A stretch of 64,000 bases of DNA, taken from positions 3,472,001-3,536,000 of the forward strand of contig NZ_CP077604.1 in assembly GCF_019048865.1 (NCBI RefSeq), read 5' to 3'. The notes beneath the pieces were generated by a model. It did not search any database and was not told the origin of the DNA. It was given only the letters and a program-made list of their open reading frames with translations. This DNA is from Aquihabitans sp. G128. GTDB lineage: Bacteria; Actinomycetota; Acidimicrobiia; Acidimicrobiales; Iamiaceae. The position numbers and the translations under genes are program-made. Each line of letters begins with the position of its first letter. Position 1 is the first letter of the stretch. This document shows, one piece after another, positions 52,098-61,872 of the stretch.

Positions 52098-53861
52098 TCA
52101 CCCCCCGGCCTGCAGCTCGGTGAGCGTCGTCACCACCGGGACGGTGACGTCGATCGAGCGGAACGCGATCGAACCGCCCAGGCGGGGCGTGGCGTAGGCC
52201 ACGGTGGAGGCCACGAGCTGGAGGGTGAGCGCCGAGCCGGGTGCGAGCTGCTGGGCGATCACCTCGAGGTCGACGGTGGTGGTGTGCGGCTTCCCGTCGA
52301 GGGTGACGGCGATGGGCGTGATCTGGTTGCCGACCACCACGCCCGTGGTGGTGTCGACGATCTGGGCGAAGACCCGGGTGGGGGCCTTGCCGGCGGGTGC
52401 GGTGCCCGTGTAGGTCAGCTCGAGCTTCGGGGCGCCGAGCGCCATGCCCACCACCTCGGCGGTGCGGATGGGCACCTCGACCGCGGTCTTCGCCGGCGCC
52501 GGCGTGATCGGCTCCACCAAGGTGCCCAGCAAGTCTGAGTTGCCCGCCGGCAGCGTGATCGGGCCGGCCTTGCTGGCGGCCACCAGGGCCAGCGCCCCGC
52601 CGCCCGAGCCGGACACCTCCCGGTCGGCCTTCGTCGGGTACGCATCGGCGGTCCAGGTGCGGCCCTGCTGGTCGACGGTCGAGAAGCCGGGGACCTCGGG
52701 GGCCGAGTCGTCGTCCTTCAGGTAGCGGGCCAGCCAGGCGAACGAGGCGGCGCTGACGCGGTCGGTGGTGCCGGGATCGGTGAGGCAGACGCCGTGGCCG
52801 CCGCAGAACCAGAGCATGGCGGTCGGCACGTCGCGCTCCAGCAGCGATCGCTGGTTGGTGATGGCCTCGTCGAGGGTGAAGAGCGTGTCGACGGTGCCCT
52901 GCACGAAGAGGGTGGGCACGGCGACCTGGTCGATGGCGTCGCCCGGGCCGCGCGCCTCGAACCAGGCCTCGTCCTCGGCGCTCAGCGTGCCGTCCTCGGC
53001 GCCCGACCTCGACGCGCTGGTGATGTGCGGATCGAGGTTGCCCTGGGTGCCGGTGCCGGTGAGCACCGAGGCCCAGCCCTCCTTCACGGTGCGGTGCTTG
53101 AACAGCGAGGTCTCCAGCGAGTGCCAGGCGATGCCGGGGACCAGCGCGTCGATGCGGCAGTCGATGCCGGCAGTGGTGAGCTGGATGCCGCCGCCGTAGG
53201 AGAAGCCGACCATGCCCACCCGGGGGTCACCGGTGTCGTCGACCCTGGCCTCGGGCTGGGCGGCCACCCAATCGAGCAGCACCTGCACGTCGCGCCCCTC
53301 GAAGTCGGGCGAGTTCACCTCCACGGTGCCCTGGCTCTTGCCGAACCCGCGCGGGTCCCACGTGAGGACGTTGTAGCCCTTGTCGAGCATGGCCCGGATG
53401 CTGAGGGCGCCGAACAGGACGTCGCCCTGCGCCGCCACCGAGGTGTCGCCGGGCAGCGACCACCCGGGCCCCATCAGCACGGTGGGCGCCCGCTCGTCGT
53501 CGGTGGCATCGGTGGGGAACCAGTGCGCCCGCAGCTCGGTGCCGTCGAACGACGTGATCGTCCAGTCGGTGTCGGAGCCGGGCACCCGCGCGGCCGGACC
53601 GAGGTCGCCGGTGGCGCCCTGGTCGCACGGGTGGGTGGTGGCCGACCCGCCCTCGGTCGGCTCGCCGTCGCCCGCCTCGGTGGTGGCGGTCTTCGCCCCC
53701 TTCGCCGTGGTGGTGCTGCGGGCTGCGGTGGTCGAAGGCGCGGCGCCGTCGGAGGCGTCCGACGAGCAACCGGCGGCGAGCAACGACAGCGCCACCCCGG
53801 CGGCGAGCCCAGCGACGACGGGACGGCGGAACGAGCGGAACGAGCGGTGCGGTGCGGTCAA
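52098..53861 (-). CDS. Secreted alpha/beta hydrolase lipoprotein, CocE/S15-like
   Basis: A 587-residue protein starting at TTG (53861; GGGGA upstream). A lipoprotein signal (PVVAGLAAGVALSLLAAGC) and a Ser/Thr linker precede a catalytic alpha/beta hydrolase domain. The nucleophile elbow is GFSYGGG with catalytic Ser, LTWDPRGFGKS is the conserved strand near it, and FCGGHGVCL carries the likely His. The C-terminal beta domain (about residues 420-587) resembles the jelly-roll part of X-prolyl dipeptidyl aminopeptidases and CocE. Likely cleaves an ester or peptide outside the cell. Convergent with the sugar ATPase. Confidence 0.88.
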   Translation of the reverse strand: MTAPHRSFRSFRRPVVAGLAAGVALSLLAAGCSSDASDGAAPSTTAARSTTTAKGAKTATTEAGDGEPTEGGSATTHPCDQGATGDLGPAARVPGSDTDWTITSFDGTELRAHWFPTDATDDERAPTVLMGPGWSLPGDTSVAAQGDVLFGALSIRAMLDKGYNVLTWDPRGFGKSQGTVEVNSPDFEGRDVQVLLDWVAAQPEARVDDTGDPRVGMVGFSYGGGIQLTTAGIDCRIDALVPGIAWHSLETSLFKHRTVKEGWASVLTGTGTQGNLDPHITSASRSGAEDGTLSAEDEAWFEARGPGDAIDQVAVPTLFVQGTVDTLFTLDEAITNQRSLLERDVPTAMLWFCGGHGVCLTDPGTTDRVSAASFAWLARYLKDDDSAPEVPGFSTVDQQGRTWTADAYPTKADREVSGSGGGALALVAASKAGPITLPAGNSDLLGTLVEPITPAPAKTAVEVPIRTAEVVGMALGAPKLELTYTGTAPAGKAPTRVFAQIVDTTTGVVVGNQITPIAVTLDGKPHTTTVDLEVIAQQLAPGSALTLQLVASTVAYATPRLGGSIAFRSIDVTVPVVTTLTELQAGG

Positions 53862-54206
53862 CGTGATCCCCTGGAGAGCAGCGCCCCAGCACCGTCGCCG
53901 AGACCCGCCCGGAACCTACCGAACCGTCGTTGCCGGAGCCTCGACCAGCCGATCGGCGTCTCGACTCGCGAGGCGACCGAGGCGACGACCGATGGAGGCG
54001 ACGACCAGGCGGTGGTTCGCCGAAGGCGAGAGGGCCCGAGCGGCCCGGGACGATGCGAAGCGAGTCCCGAGAGCGGGAAGGAGAGCGAACGATCGCCGAC
54101 CGACCAGCGACGAAGGAGCAGCACGACGAGGCAACCGAGCCCCAGCGAGGTCCGCCGGAGGCCGGTGCGCGGCGGGAGGTGAGGCGCGACTCGACAAGGA
54201 GCCCGG
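53862..54206. other. 345-bp gene-free region with GAGGCGAC-rich composition
   Basis: No supported gene. The stretch contains several reoccurring GAGGCGAC and GAGGCGACGACC units around 53960-54010 and shows no protein-like codon bias in any frame. It should hold the promoter of the TTG-started lipoprotein hydrolase gene and the end of the mycothiol enzyme gene. No clear -10/-35 or terminator was identified. Confidence 0.5.
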
Positions 54207-54977
54207 TCAGAAGGTCGCGATCTCCAGCAGGCGCTCGGCCACGGCCACGTCGCCGATGGCGTCGATCGTCGACAGGGGGCGGCGGCGCCACAGGGCGAGG
54301 AGCAGGTCCTCGGCGGGGCCGCGGAGGGCGACGTCGCCCTTGGCGTGGGTGGTGGCCACGTCGACGGTGCCTTCGGGGGTGAAGGTGAGCAGCCACTCGG
54401 CGCCGTCGGTGGGGGCCGGGTCGTCGGTGCCGTGGACGTGGACGCGGCGGCCGCGGAGGTCGTCGGGGAAGGGGCCGAAGCGCTGGGCGTAGCGCACGGC
54501 GAGGAAGAGGGTGGCCCACTCGTCGATGGCATCGGCCGCACCGTCGACCTCGAGCGCCTCGGGTGCCGGCCCGCCGGCGGCGTGGACCGCGTCGGCGGCG
54601 TCGACGCGGTGGACCGCGACCTCGTGGGCCTGGCGCCGGTACCAGAAGGCGGCCGAGCCGGGCCCGGTGAAGGTGGCGGCCGCCTCGTCGGGGTCGTGGC
54701 GGGCCAGCTCGGCGAGCACGCCGTCCAGCGCCTCGCGGTAGGCGGGCAGGCAGTCGGGCCCCGTGGGCAGCCCGGCCACGTCGCCGCCTAGATCGCCGTC
54801 GGGCCCGGCGGCCAGGGCGCCCGTGACCCAGCGGTGGACCTTGCCGGTGTGGCGCAGCACCCGCTCGACGGTCCAATCGGGCAGCGAGGGCACCGGCGCG
54901 CCGAGGGCGTCGACCGGCACCGACGCCAGCCGGTCGCCCTCGATCCGCAGCAGCTCCAGGTGTCGGGTGGCGTCCAT
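54207..54977 (-). CDS. Maleylpyruvate isomerase family mycothiol-dependent enzyme
   Basis: A 256-residue protein: N-terminal DinB/MDMPI helical bundle (HLELLRIEGDRLASVPVDAL; WTVERVLRHTGKVHRWV) and a C-terminal MDMPI_C alpha/beta domain (from VEWLL-type segment EWLLTFTPEGTVDV). The WYRRQAHEVAVHRVDA segment supplies the His residues that bind zinc in mycothiol S-transferases. Uses mycothiol in isomerisation or detoxification. ATG 54977. Confidence 0.9.
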   Translation of the reverse strand: MDATRHLELLRIEGDRLASVPVDALGAPVPSLPDWTVERVLRHTGKVHRWVTGALAAGPDGDLGGDVAGLPTGPDCLPAYREALDGVLAELARHDPDEAAATFTGPGSAAFWYRRQAHEVAVHRVDAADAVHAAGGPAPEALEVDGAADAIDEWATLFLAVRYAQRFGPFPDDLRGRRVHVHGTDDPAPTDGAEWLLTFTPEGTVDVATTHAKGDVALRGPAEDLLLALWRRRPLSTIDAIGDVAVAERLLEIATF

Positions 54978-55000
54978 GCCGCCGAGTCTGCCCGCCCGGG

Positions 55001-55774
55001 CTAGAGGGTGCTCAGGCCGCCGTCGACGGCAAGGACCTGGCCGGTGACGTAGCTGGCCTCGTGGCTGAGCAGGAAGGTGACCGGGGCGGCGACCTCCCAA
55101 GCGGTGCCCTGGCGGCCGAGGGCCACCGGGGCCTTGGCCCGGCTGGGCCGGCCCTCGGTGGCGAGGCGGCCGAGCGGGGTGTCGATCAGGCCGGGGGCCA
55201 CCACGTTGGCGCGGATGTTCCGGCGGGCGCCCTCCATGGCCACGTGCCGGTTGAGCCCGGCGAGGGCCGCCTTCGAGGTGTCGTAGGAGGGGCTGCGGCT
55301 GCCGGGGCGCAGGCCGGCCACCGACGAGATGAAGACGATCGACGAGTCGTCGGCCAGCACCGGGAGGGCGGCCTGGCAGGTCAGGAAGTGGGCCCGGACG
55401 TTCACCGAGAAGACGGCGTCCCACGTCTCGACGGGCGTCCCCTTGAGCCAGGCCCCGGCGCCGATGCCCACGTTGAGCACCACGCCGTCGAGGCCGTCGA
55501 GCAGCTCCACGGCCTCGTGGACCATGGCGGCGCACTGCTCGGCGTCGGACACGTCGGCCACGATCACCTGGGCGTGGCCGCCCTCGTCGCGCACCAGCGT
55601 GGCCGTCTCCTTGGCCGAGGCCCGGTCCCGGTCGGCGCAGGCGACGGTGGCGCCCTCTCGCGCTGCGGCCACGGCGATGGCCCGGCCGTTGCCGGGAGGT
55701 GCGTCGGGGTCGCCGTTGGCCTGGGTGCCGGCGCCGACCACCAGGACCTTGCGCCCTTCCAGCCGCCCGCTCAC
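55001..55774 (-). CDS. Short-chain dehydrogenase/reductase
   Basis: A 257-residue classical SDR. The cofactor motif is atypical, [20 protein letters not shown], with an insertion before GNGRAIA. NVGIGAG replaces the usual NNAG. The catalytic triad is FISSVAGL (Ser), YDTSKAAL (Tyr/Lys). The end [13 protein letters not shown] is family typical. GTG start overlaps the stop of the AhpD-like gene, so the two are an operon. This insertion-containing form is common among actinobacterial SDRs next to CMD-type proteins. Confidence 0.93.
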   Translation of the reverse strand: MSGRLEGRKVLVVGAGTQANGDPDAPPGNGRAIAVAAAREGATVACADRDRASAKETATLVRDEGGHAQVIVADVSDAEQCAAMVHEAVELLDGLDGVVLNVGIGAGAWLKGTPVETWDAVFSVNVRAHFLTCQAALPVLADDSSIVFISSVAGLRPGSRSPSYDTSKAALAGLNRHVAMEGARRNIRANVVAPGLIDTPLGRLATEGRPSRAKAPVALGRQGTAWEVAAPVTFLLSHEASYVTGQVLAVDGGLSTL

Positions 55775-56328
55775 CGGGGCAGCCCTTCCACGCCGGCCTC
55801 GCGCTGGATGCCCAGGGAGTTCAGGGTGAAGCCGACCAGGTGGTACTGCCCCACCACCATGCACAGCTCGATCAGCTGCTGCTCGTCGTAGGTCTCGGCC
55901 AGGGCGGCCCAGGTGCCGTCGCTCAGGACGCTGTGCTCGTGGAGCTCGTCCGCAGCTCGCACCAGCAGGGCGTCGAGCGGGTGGTCGGTGGCCACCAGGG
56001 TGGTGGCGAGGTCGGCCATCTCGTCCTGGGTCAGGCCGGCGGCGGCCCCGATGGGCAGGTGGTGGCCCCACTCGTAGTCGGCGCCGCAGTTGGCGGCCGT
56101 GCGCAGGATCAGCACCTCGCGGTCGCGGGCCGGCAGGGTGCCGCCGGCCAGGAGCAGGCCACCGAAGGCCGACCATCGCTTGAGCAGCCGCGGGTGGCGG
56201 GCCAGGGTGGCGAACAGGTTCATGTCCGGGGCGTCCGGATCGAAGCGCAACGTGGCCAGCAGGGCCTCGGTCCGCTCCTCTCGCTCGTCCGGTGGCAGGG
56301 GGGAGATGCGCGGGGTGTCGATCGTCAC
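55771..56328 (-). CDS. Carboxymuconolactone decarboxylase (AhpD-like) family protein
   Basis: A 185-residue helical protein. [21 protein letters not shown] is the CMD core; the classic AhpD motif is CxxC or ExxxCxxC-H, and here only one Cys ([11 protein letters not shown]) is kept, so it is likely not a disulfide reductase. Starts with GTG at 56328 and is co-transcribed with the SDR. The role may be lactone or peroxide chemistry; unknown. Confidence 0.88.
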   Translation of the reverse strand: MTIDTPRISPLPPDEREERTEALLATLRFDPDAPDMNLFATLARHPRLLKRWSAFGGLLLAGGTLPARDREVLILRTAANCGADYEWGHHLPIGAAAGLTQDEMADLATTLVATDHPLDALLVRAADELHEHSVLSDGTWAALAETYDEQQLIELCMVVGQYHLVGFTLNSLGIQREAGVEGLPR

Positions 56329-56466
56329 GACCCCACCCTGCCAAACGGCGGGCGGCCGTGCTCGGCGACCGTTCGGGGCCCCGCCGGCAGGGCGCGCCCG
56401 GGGTCGGTCACACAGGGCGTCTCGGCGGTTTCACCACCCGTTGGGGGGTGGCCTAGGTTGACCGCC

Positions 56467-58017
56467 ATGCCCGAGCACCCCATCCGCGAGCGCCTCGCCG
56501 ACCTGCACGCTCGCAAGGAACAGGCCCGCAACCCCGGCTCCGAACGCTCCGTGAAGCGCCAGCACGACCGAGGCAAGATGCTCGCCCGGGAGCGCATCGA
56601 GTACCTGCTCGACGAGGGCTCGTTCCGCGAGCTCGACATGCTCGCCCGGCACCGCAACCCCGACATCGAGGACCGTCCCTACACCGACGGTGTCATCACC
56701 GGTTGGGGCACCGTCGAGGGCCGCAAGGTCTTCATCTTCTCCCAGGACTTCACCCTCTTCGGCGGGGCCCTGGGCGAGGTCTTCGCCGAGAAGACCCACA
56801 AGCTCATGGACATGGCGCTCAAGGTCGGCGCCCCGCTGGTGGGCCTCAACGACGGCGCCGGCGCCCGCATCCAGGAGGGCCCGGTCAGCCTGGCCTCCTA
56901 CGGCGGCATCTTCTACCGGAACGTGAAGTCCAGCGGCGTGATCCCGCAGATCAGCGTGATCATGGGCCCGTGCGCCGGCGGCGCGGTCTACAGCCCGGCC
57001 ATGACCGACTTCGTGTTCATGGTCGAGGACACCTCGTACATGTTCATCACCGGCCCCGACGTCGTGAAGACGGTGACCGGCGAGGACGTCACCCAGCAGG
57101 AGCTCGGCGGCGCCCAGACCCACTCGTCGAAGTCCGGCATCGCCGCCTTCACCGCCCCGGACGACCGGGCCTGCCTGGACGACGTGCGCTTCCTGCTGTC
57201 GTACCTCCCGGCCAACAACCTCGAGACCACGCCGGACATCCCCACGGCCGATCCCTGGGACCGGCCGACGCCCGAGTTGATCGACCTCATGCCCGACAGC
57301 GCCAACGTGCCCTACGACATGCGCACCGTGATCGAGGCCGTCGCCGACGACAACGAGTTCTTCGAGTACTTCTCGAAGTGGGCCACCAACATCGTCTGCG
57401 GCTTCGTGCGCCTCGGCGGCCGCTCGGTCGGCGTGGTGGGCAACCAGCCCTCGGCCTACGCCGGCGTGCTCGACATCGAGGCCTCGGAGAAGGCGGCCCG
57501 CTTCGTGCGGACCTGCGACTCCTTCAACATCCCGATCGTGACCTTCGTCGACGTGCCCGGGTTCCTCCCCGGCGTCGACCAGGAGTACAACGGCATCATC
57601 CGCCACGGCGCCAAGCTGCTCTACGCCTACTGCGAGGCCACCGTGCCCCGCATCCAGGTCATCACCCGCAAGGCCTACGGCGGCGCCTACGTGGTCATGG
57701 ACTCCAAGTCCATCGGCTCGGACCTGTCCTACGCCTGGCCGTCGGCCGAGCTGGCGGTCATGGGCGCCTCCGGCGCCGTCGAGATCCTGAACCGATCCGA
57801 GATCGCGGCCGCCGAGGACAAGGAGGCCCGCAAGGCCGAGCTGGTCGACGTCTACGCCGAGAAGTGGCTGAACCCCTACGTGGCGGCCGAGCGGGGCTAC
57901 GTCGACGACGTCATCGACCCCACCGACACCCGCAAGATGCTCATCGACGGCCTGAACATGCTCGAGTCCAAGAAGGAGGAGCTCCCGCCCCGCAAGCACG
58001 GCAACATGCCGCTGTGA
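56467..58017 (+). CDS. Acyl-CoA carboxylase beta subunit (propionyl-CoA carboxylase-like carboxyltransferase)
   Basis: A 516-residue carboxyltransferase, the size of actinobacterial AccD/PccB. It includes [56 protein letters not shown] and, in the second half, [14 protein letters not shown] and AYGGAYVVM, the two oxyanion regions for the biotin-carboxylate and acyl-CoA. It transfers CO2 from biotin to propionyl- or acetyl-CoA, giving methylmalonyl- or malonyl-CoA. The start of the epsilon subunit overlaps its stop. The biotin-carrying alpha subunit is outside the window. Confidence 0.95.
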   Translation: MPEHPIRERLADLHARKEQARNPGSERSVKRQHDRGKMLARERIEYLLDEGSFRELDMLARHRNPDIEDRPYTDGVITGWGTVEGRKVFIFSQDFTLFGGALGEVFAEKTHKLMDMALKVGAPLVGLNDGAGARIQEGPVSLASYGGIFYRNVKSSGVIPQISVIMGPCAGGAVYSPAMTDFVFMVEDTSYMFITGPDVVKTVTGEDVTQQELGGAQTHSSKSGIAAFTAPDDRACLDDVRFLLSYLPANNLETTPDIPTADPWDRPTPELIDLMPDSANVPYDMRTVIEAVADDNEFFEYFSKWATNIVCGFVRLGGRSVGVVGNQPSAYAGVLDIEASEKAARFVRTCDSFNIPIVTFVDVPGFLPGVDQEYNGIIRHGAKLLYAYCEATVPRIQVITRKAYGGAYVVMDSKSIGSDLSYAWPSAELAVMGASGAVEILNRSEIAAAEDKEARKAELVDVYAEKWLNPYVAAERGYVDDVIDPTDTRKMLIDGLNMLESKKEELPPRKHGNMPL

Positions 58018-58223
58018 GCCCCGCCGGAGCCGAACCCCACGTGGCCGACGTCCGCATCACCCCCGACCCGTCCGACGAAGAGGTCGCCGCCATCGTGGCG
58101 GCCGTCGAGGTGGCCTGGCCGCGCGCCGGCGCCCCCGTCGTCGGTGACACCACCCCGCGCTGGCGCTGGTCCGGCCGCTGGTGGTCGAAGCCCATCCCGC
58201 AGCGCCGCAACCGCCCCTGGTAG
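58014..58223 (+). CDS. Acyl-CoA carboxylase epsilon subunit-like small protein
   Basis: A 69-residue protein starting at GTG within the beta subunit stop (GTGA). The segment [21 protein letters not shown] matches the core helix of the actinobacterial AccE/PccE epsilon family, and the remainder is Trp/Arg-rich ([11 protein letters not shown]). Epsilon subunits stabilise or activate the alpha-beta complex. Position and size make the assignment likely. Confidence 0.8.
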   Translation: MSPAGAEPHVADVRITPDPSDEEVAAIVAAVEVAWPRAGAPVVGDTTPRWRWSGRWWSKPIPQRRNRPW

Positions 58224-58240
58224 CTCCTAGGGTCGGCCTC

Positions 58241-59305
58241 GTGCGTGACGATCCCGTGGGCGACTGGGCGGCGGCCATCGGGGCGGAGGAGCCGGCCGCC
58301 GAGCTGACCACCGTCGGCACCCGGGAGGCGGTGGTCCACCAGGGCCACCACGTGCGGCGCCACGCGGACCTCGAGCCCGACACCGCCTACGAGCTCGACG
58401 GCTTCGCCTTCCGCACGCTGGCCGAGCCCGGCGAGCTGCTGGCCACGTTCGCCACCGTCAACGACGTGCACTTCGGCGAGGAGGCGTGCGGGATCATCGA
58501 GGGCTCCGACCTCGGCCCGGTGTTCCGGAGCGGTCCCGGCGAGGACCCGTACCCCGAGGTCATGAACCGCGGCGCCGTCACGGAGATCGCCGCTCTCGGC
58601 CCCGATGCCGTCATCGTCAAGGGCGACCTCACCTCGAACGGCACCGTCGCCGAGTACGAGGCCTTCCGCGCCGCCTACGAGCCGGCCTTCGGCGACCGCC
58701 TCACCGTGGTGCGGGGCAACCACGAGTCCTACAACCGGGCGCCCTACGCCCGGGAGGCGTTCCAGGAGGTCGTGCTGCCCGGCGTGGTGCTGGCCGTGCT
58801 CGACACCTCCGTCGACGGCGAGGTGGCCGGCACCGTCACCGCCGAGCAGCTCGAGCAGGTCGACGAGCTGGGCGCCCGCGCCGATCGCCCCGTGCTGCTG
58901 TTCGGCCACCACCACCTCGGCGACCGCCACAGCCCCGAGAAGGCCGACCAGTCCTTCGGGATCGATGTCGACGCGTCCGAGGCCCTGCTGGCGGTGGTGG
59001 CCCGCCGGCCCCGCGTCCGGGGCTACTTCGCCGGCCACACCCACCGGAACCGGGTGCGGCGCTTCGCCGCCACCGGCGACGTGGCCTGGGTCGAGGTGGC
59101 GTGCGTGAAGGACTACCCCGGGGCGTGGGCCGAGTACCGCGTCCACGAGGGCGGCGTGGTGCAGGTGGAGCACCGGATCTCCACGCCCGAGGCGCTGGCG
59201 TGGACCGAGCAGACCCGCCACATGTACGCCGGGCTCTACCGCGACTACGCGTTCGGCACCCTGGCCGACCGGTGCTTCGTGCTGCCGGCCACCGCCGCCG
59301 GCTGA
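58241..59305 (+). CDS. Metallophosphoesterase family protein
   Basis: A 354-residue calcineurin-like phosphoesterase. Metal motifs are NDVHFGE, VKGDLTSN, RGNHESYN, GHHHLGD and AGHTHRN, in the expected order. The N-terminal 65 residues (HVRRHADLEPDTAYELDG) are a small beta domain. Start GTG 58241, 17 bases after the epsilon gene, so possibly the same transcript. Substrate could be a cyclic nucleotide or phospholipid; unknown. Confidence 0.92.
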   Translation: MRDDPVGDWAAAIGAEEPAAELTTVGTREAVVHQGHHVRRHADLEPDTAYELDGFAFRTLAEPGELLATFATVNDVHFGEEACGIIEGSDLGPVFRSGPGEDPYPEVMNRGAVTEIAALGPDAVIVKGDLTSNGTVAEYEAFRAAYEPAFGDRLTVVRGNHESYNRAPYAREAFQEVVLPGVVLAVLDTSVDGEVAGTVTAEQLEQVDELGARADRPVLLFGHHHLGDRHSPEKADQSFGIDVDASEALLAVVARRPRVRGYFAGHTHRNRVRRFAATGDVAWVEVACVKDYPGAWAEYRVHEGGVVQVEHRISTPEALAWTEQTRHMYAGLYRDYAFGTLADRCFVLPATAAG

Positions 59306-59306
59306 G

Positions 59307-59855
59307 CTACTCGGCGGCCTCGCGCGGCGTGGTGGGGGCCACCATGGTGAGGTGCATGCCGTCCGGCTCGGCGGCCACGGTCACGAAGCCCTGGTGCTCG
59401 TAGACCCGCAGCGCGGCCACGTTGGTGGCCACCACGCTCAGGCACAGCTGGGCCACGCCGTCGCTGCGGGCCTGGCCGAGCAGGGCCGCCACCAGCTGAC
59501 GGCCGAGGCCCTTGCCGCGCGCCTCGGGCGTGCAGGCGATGGCGATCTCGGGCGTGGCCTCGTCGACGAAGCCGTAGCCCGGCTCGGCGGCGGTGAAGGA
59601 CCGGTACCAGGCGGCGCCGAGCAGCTCGCCGCCGGCCGTGGGCTCGCCCTCGGCGTCGACCCCGGGGTCGGCCTCCGCCACCACGCCGACGTCGCCCGGA
59701 CGGCCCCAGCCGTCGAGGTAGCGGCGCAGCACCTCGTTGCCCTCCACCTCCTCGCGGGCCAGGGGCGGGCCGTCGGGCGCCGACGCGGCGCCGAGCATCG
59801 CCCAGAGGAACGGCAGGTCGTCGGAGGTGGCGGGTCGCAGCACGCCAGCGAGCAT
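59307..59855 (-). CDS. GNAT family N-acetyltransferase
   Basis: A 182-residue acetyltransferase starting at ATG 59855 (another ATG at 59876 would add 7 residues). LRPATSDDLPFLWAML opens the fold, EIAIACTPEARGKGLGRQLV is the acetyl-CoA loop (R-G-K-G-L-G) and VATNVAALRVYEHQGF is the C-terminal motif. Convergent with the phosphoesterase; one base separates the stops. Substrate unknown. Confidence 0.92.
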   Translation of the reverse strand: MLAGVLRPATSDDLPFLWAMLGAASAPDGPPLAREEVEGNEVLRRYLDGWGRPGDVGVVAEADPGVDAEGEPTAGGELLGAAWYRSFTAAEPGYGFVDEATPEIAIACTPEARGKGLGRQLVAALLGQARSDGVAQLCLSVVATNVAALRVYEHQGFVTVAAEPDGMHLTMVAPTTPREAAE

Positions 59856-59966
59856 GCCACCGCGCTCCGCTGCCATCGGCACGCGATGTGCCCCCGCCGC
59901 GCCGCACCGTGTGAACTGGCGGGGCGGGCCGCTCGGCCCGTCCCGTCGCCAGCCAGGAGCCGAGCC

Positions 59967-60596
59967 GTGGCCGACCACATCTTCGACCTCCACGAGACGG
60001 CGGCCGCCTTCCGCTTCTCCAGCACCTGGTACCGGTCGCTGGTGGGCGCGGTCGACGACCACCGCTGGGACCAGGCGGCGCTCGGCGAGTGGTCGGTCCG
60101 CGAGCTGGTGGTGCACACCGCCCGGGCCTACAAGACCATCGTCGAGTACCTCGACGGGCCGGTGCACGACGAGACGCAGATCTACTCCGCCGCGGGCTAC
60201 CTGCGGACGGTGCTGGCCGAGCAGACCCCGCACGTGCACATCGCGGCCCGGGCCAAGCGCGAGGCGGCCGACGCCCTCGACCCCGTAGGGATGATCGACG
60301 AGTGGTCGGCCAAGGCCGAGAAGCGGGTGGCGGTGGCGGCCGCCGACGAGCAGGTCAACCTGTTCGTCGGCCAGATGACCCTCGACCAGTACCTCGCCAC
60401 CCGCGTGGTGGAGCTGGTGGTCCACGGGCTCGACCTCGCCGCCGCGATCGACCTGCCCACCCCCGCCCCCGCCGGCGCCGCCCGCGTGGCCATGCAGGTC
60501 CTGCTCGACCTGGCGCCGCCCGAGGACCTGTCGTCGATCCTCTGCCTCATGACCGGCCGGGCTGCCTCGCTGCCGCTCACCCACGTGCTCGACTGA
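59967..60596 (+). CDS. Mycothiol-type maleylpyruvate isomerase family protein (DinB/MDMPI N-terminal)
   Basis: A 209-residue helical protein, GTG start with AGGAG upstream. The core RFSSTWYRSLVGAVDDHRWD and VRELVVHTARAYKTIVEYL matches the MDMPI N-terminal (DinB-like) fold; ATRVVELVVHGLDLAAAI supplies a second His. No MDMPI C-terminal domain. Followed after two bases by the CoA-transferase gene, likely one transcript. Confidence 0.85.
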   Translation: MADHIFDLHETAAAFRFSSTWYRSLVGAVDDHRWDQAALGEWSVRELVVHTARAYKTIVEYLDGPVHDETQIYSAAGYLRTVLAEQTPHVHIAARAKREAADALDPVGMIDEWSAKAEKRVAVAAADEQVNLFVGQMTLDQYLATRVVELVVHGLDLAAAIDLPTPAPAGAARVAMQVLLDLAPPEDLSSILCLMTGRAASLPLTHVLD

Positions 60597-60597
60597 C

Positions 60598-61770
60598 GTG
60601 GGCGCCCCCGAGCCCGGTCCGGCGCCGCGCCCCACCGCCGCCGACGGCCCGCTGCACGACCTGCGGGTGGTCGACGTGTCGACCGTGGTGGCCGGCCCCG
60701 GCTGCGCCCGCTACCTCGCCGACTTCGGGGCCGACGTCATCAAGGTCGAGCGCCCGGGCACCGGGGACACCACCCGCACCATGGGCTGGGTCGACCCGGC
60801 CGACGACGTCACCCTGTGGTGGAAGCTGGCGGGGCGCAACAAGCGCACCGCGGTGCTCGACCTCAAGGACCCGGGCGACCTGGCCCACATGCGCCGCCTG
60901 GTCGCGTCGGCCGACGTGCTGGTCGAGAACTTCCGGCCCGGCACCCTCGAACGCCTCGGCCTGGCGCCGGACGACCTGATCGCCGCCAACCCGAAGCTGG
61001 TGGTCACCCGCGTCACCGGCTTCGGCCAGGACGGGCCCTACGCCGGCCGCCCCGGCTTCGCCACCCTGGCCGAAGCCATGTCCGGCTTCGCGTCCATCAA
61101 CGGCGAGCCCGACGGCGCCCCGCTGCTGCCGCCCATCGCCCTCACCGACGAGGTCACCGCCCTCGTGGCCGCCTTCGCCACCATGGTCGCCCTGCACTCG
61201 GGCACCGGCCAGGTGGTCGACGTGAACCTGCTCGAGTCCCTCTCGCAGCTGATGGGCCCGATGCTCTCGCTGTGGCGCACCCGCGGCGAGCTGCCCGAGC
61301 GCCTGGGTTCCGGCATCGCCTACTCCGTCCCCCGGGGCACCTACCGCTGCGCCGACGGGCGCTGGGTGGCCATCTCCACCAGCGCCGAGAGCGTGGCGGT
61401 GCGGGTCATGGACCTCATCGGCCTGGGTGGCCAGGAGCGCTTCGCCGGCTTCGCGGGTCGCATCGCCCACCGCGAGGAGATCGACGCCTGCCTCGCCCGC
61501 TGGTGCGCCGAGCGCCCGCTCGCCGACGTGCTGGCCACCTTCGAGGCGGCCCACGCCGCCGCCGCACCGGTGTACACCATGGACCAGCTGGCCGAGGACC
61601 CCCACGCCGTGGCCCGCGGCCTGGTGGCCGAGGTCGACGGCTTCCCCATGCAGGGCCTCGTCGCCCGCCTGTCGGCCACCCCCGGCCGCCTCCGCTGGCC
61701 CGGCCGCCCCCTCGGCGCCGACACCGCCCAGGTCCTCGCCGAGCTCGACGACCCCGCCCCCGACGCCTGA
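60598..61770 (+). CDS. CaiB/BaiF family CoA-transferase (family III)
   Basis: A 390-residue CoA-transferase. LHDLRVVDVSTVVAGPGCARYL opens the fold and DFGADVIKVERPGTGDTTR and VLVENFRPGTLERLGL are standard motifs. The catalytic Asp of the family is expected near NLLESLSQLMG/GRPGFATLAEAM; the residue after GRPGF is not clearly an Asp, so activity (e.g. carnitine, formyl or methylacyl-CoA type) is uncertain. GTG start, coupled to the preceding gene. Downstream lies the REP-like repeat. Confidence 0.92.
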   Translation: MGAPEPGPAPRPTAADGPLHDLRVVDVSTVVAGPGCARYLADFGADVIKVERPGTGDTTRTMGWVDPADDVTLWWKLAGRNKRTAVLDLKDPGDLAHMRRLVASADVLVENFRPGTLERLGLAPDDLIAANPKLVVTRVTGFGQDGPYAGRPGFATLAEAMSGFASINGEPDGAPLLPPIALTDEVTALVAAFATMVALHSGTGQVVDVNLLESLSQLMGPMLSLWRTRGELPERLGSGIAYSVPRGTYRCADGRWVAISTSAESVAVRVMDLIGLGGQERFAGFAGRIAHREEIDACLARWCAERPLADVLATFEAAHAAAAPVYTMDQLAEDPHAVARGLVAEVDGFPMQGLVARLSATPGRLRWPGRPLGADTAQVLAELDDPAPDA

Positions 61771-61788
61771 CCCGCTCCGTCACCGCCA

Positions 61789-61847
61789 CACCCCACGAAC
61801 TCGTCGCAGTTGGACGACGCCCCGGTCGACAACTGCGACAAGTTCGG
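61789..61847. repeat. REP-like palindromic repeat, copy 1
   Basis: A 59-base unit repeated 84 bases downstream with one substitution. It contains CGAACT-c-GTCGCAGTTG, a 17-base spacer, and CAACTGCGAC-a-AGTTCG, so 16 of 17 arm positions pair. The stem would be stable in RNA or single-stranded DNA. It lies in the gap between the CoA-transferase and the second GH3 gene. Confidence 0.85.
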
Positions 61848-61872
61848 AACGGACCCGCGCCCCGGGGACCCC

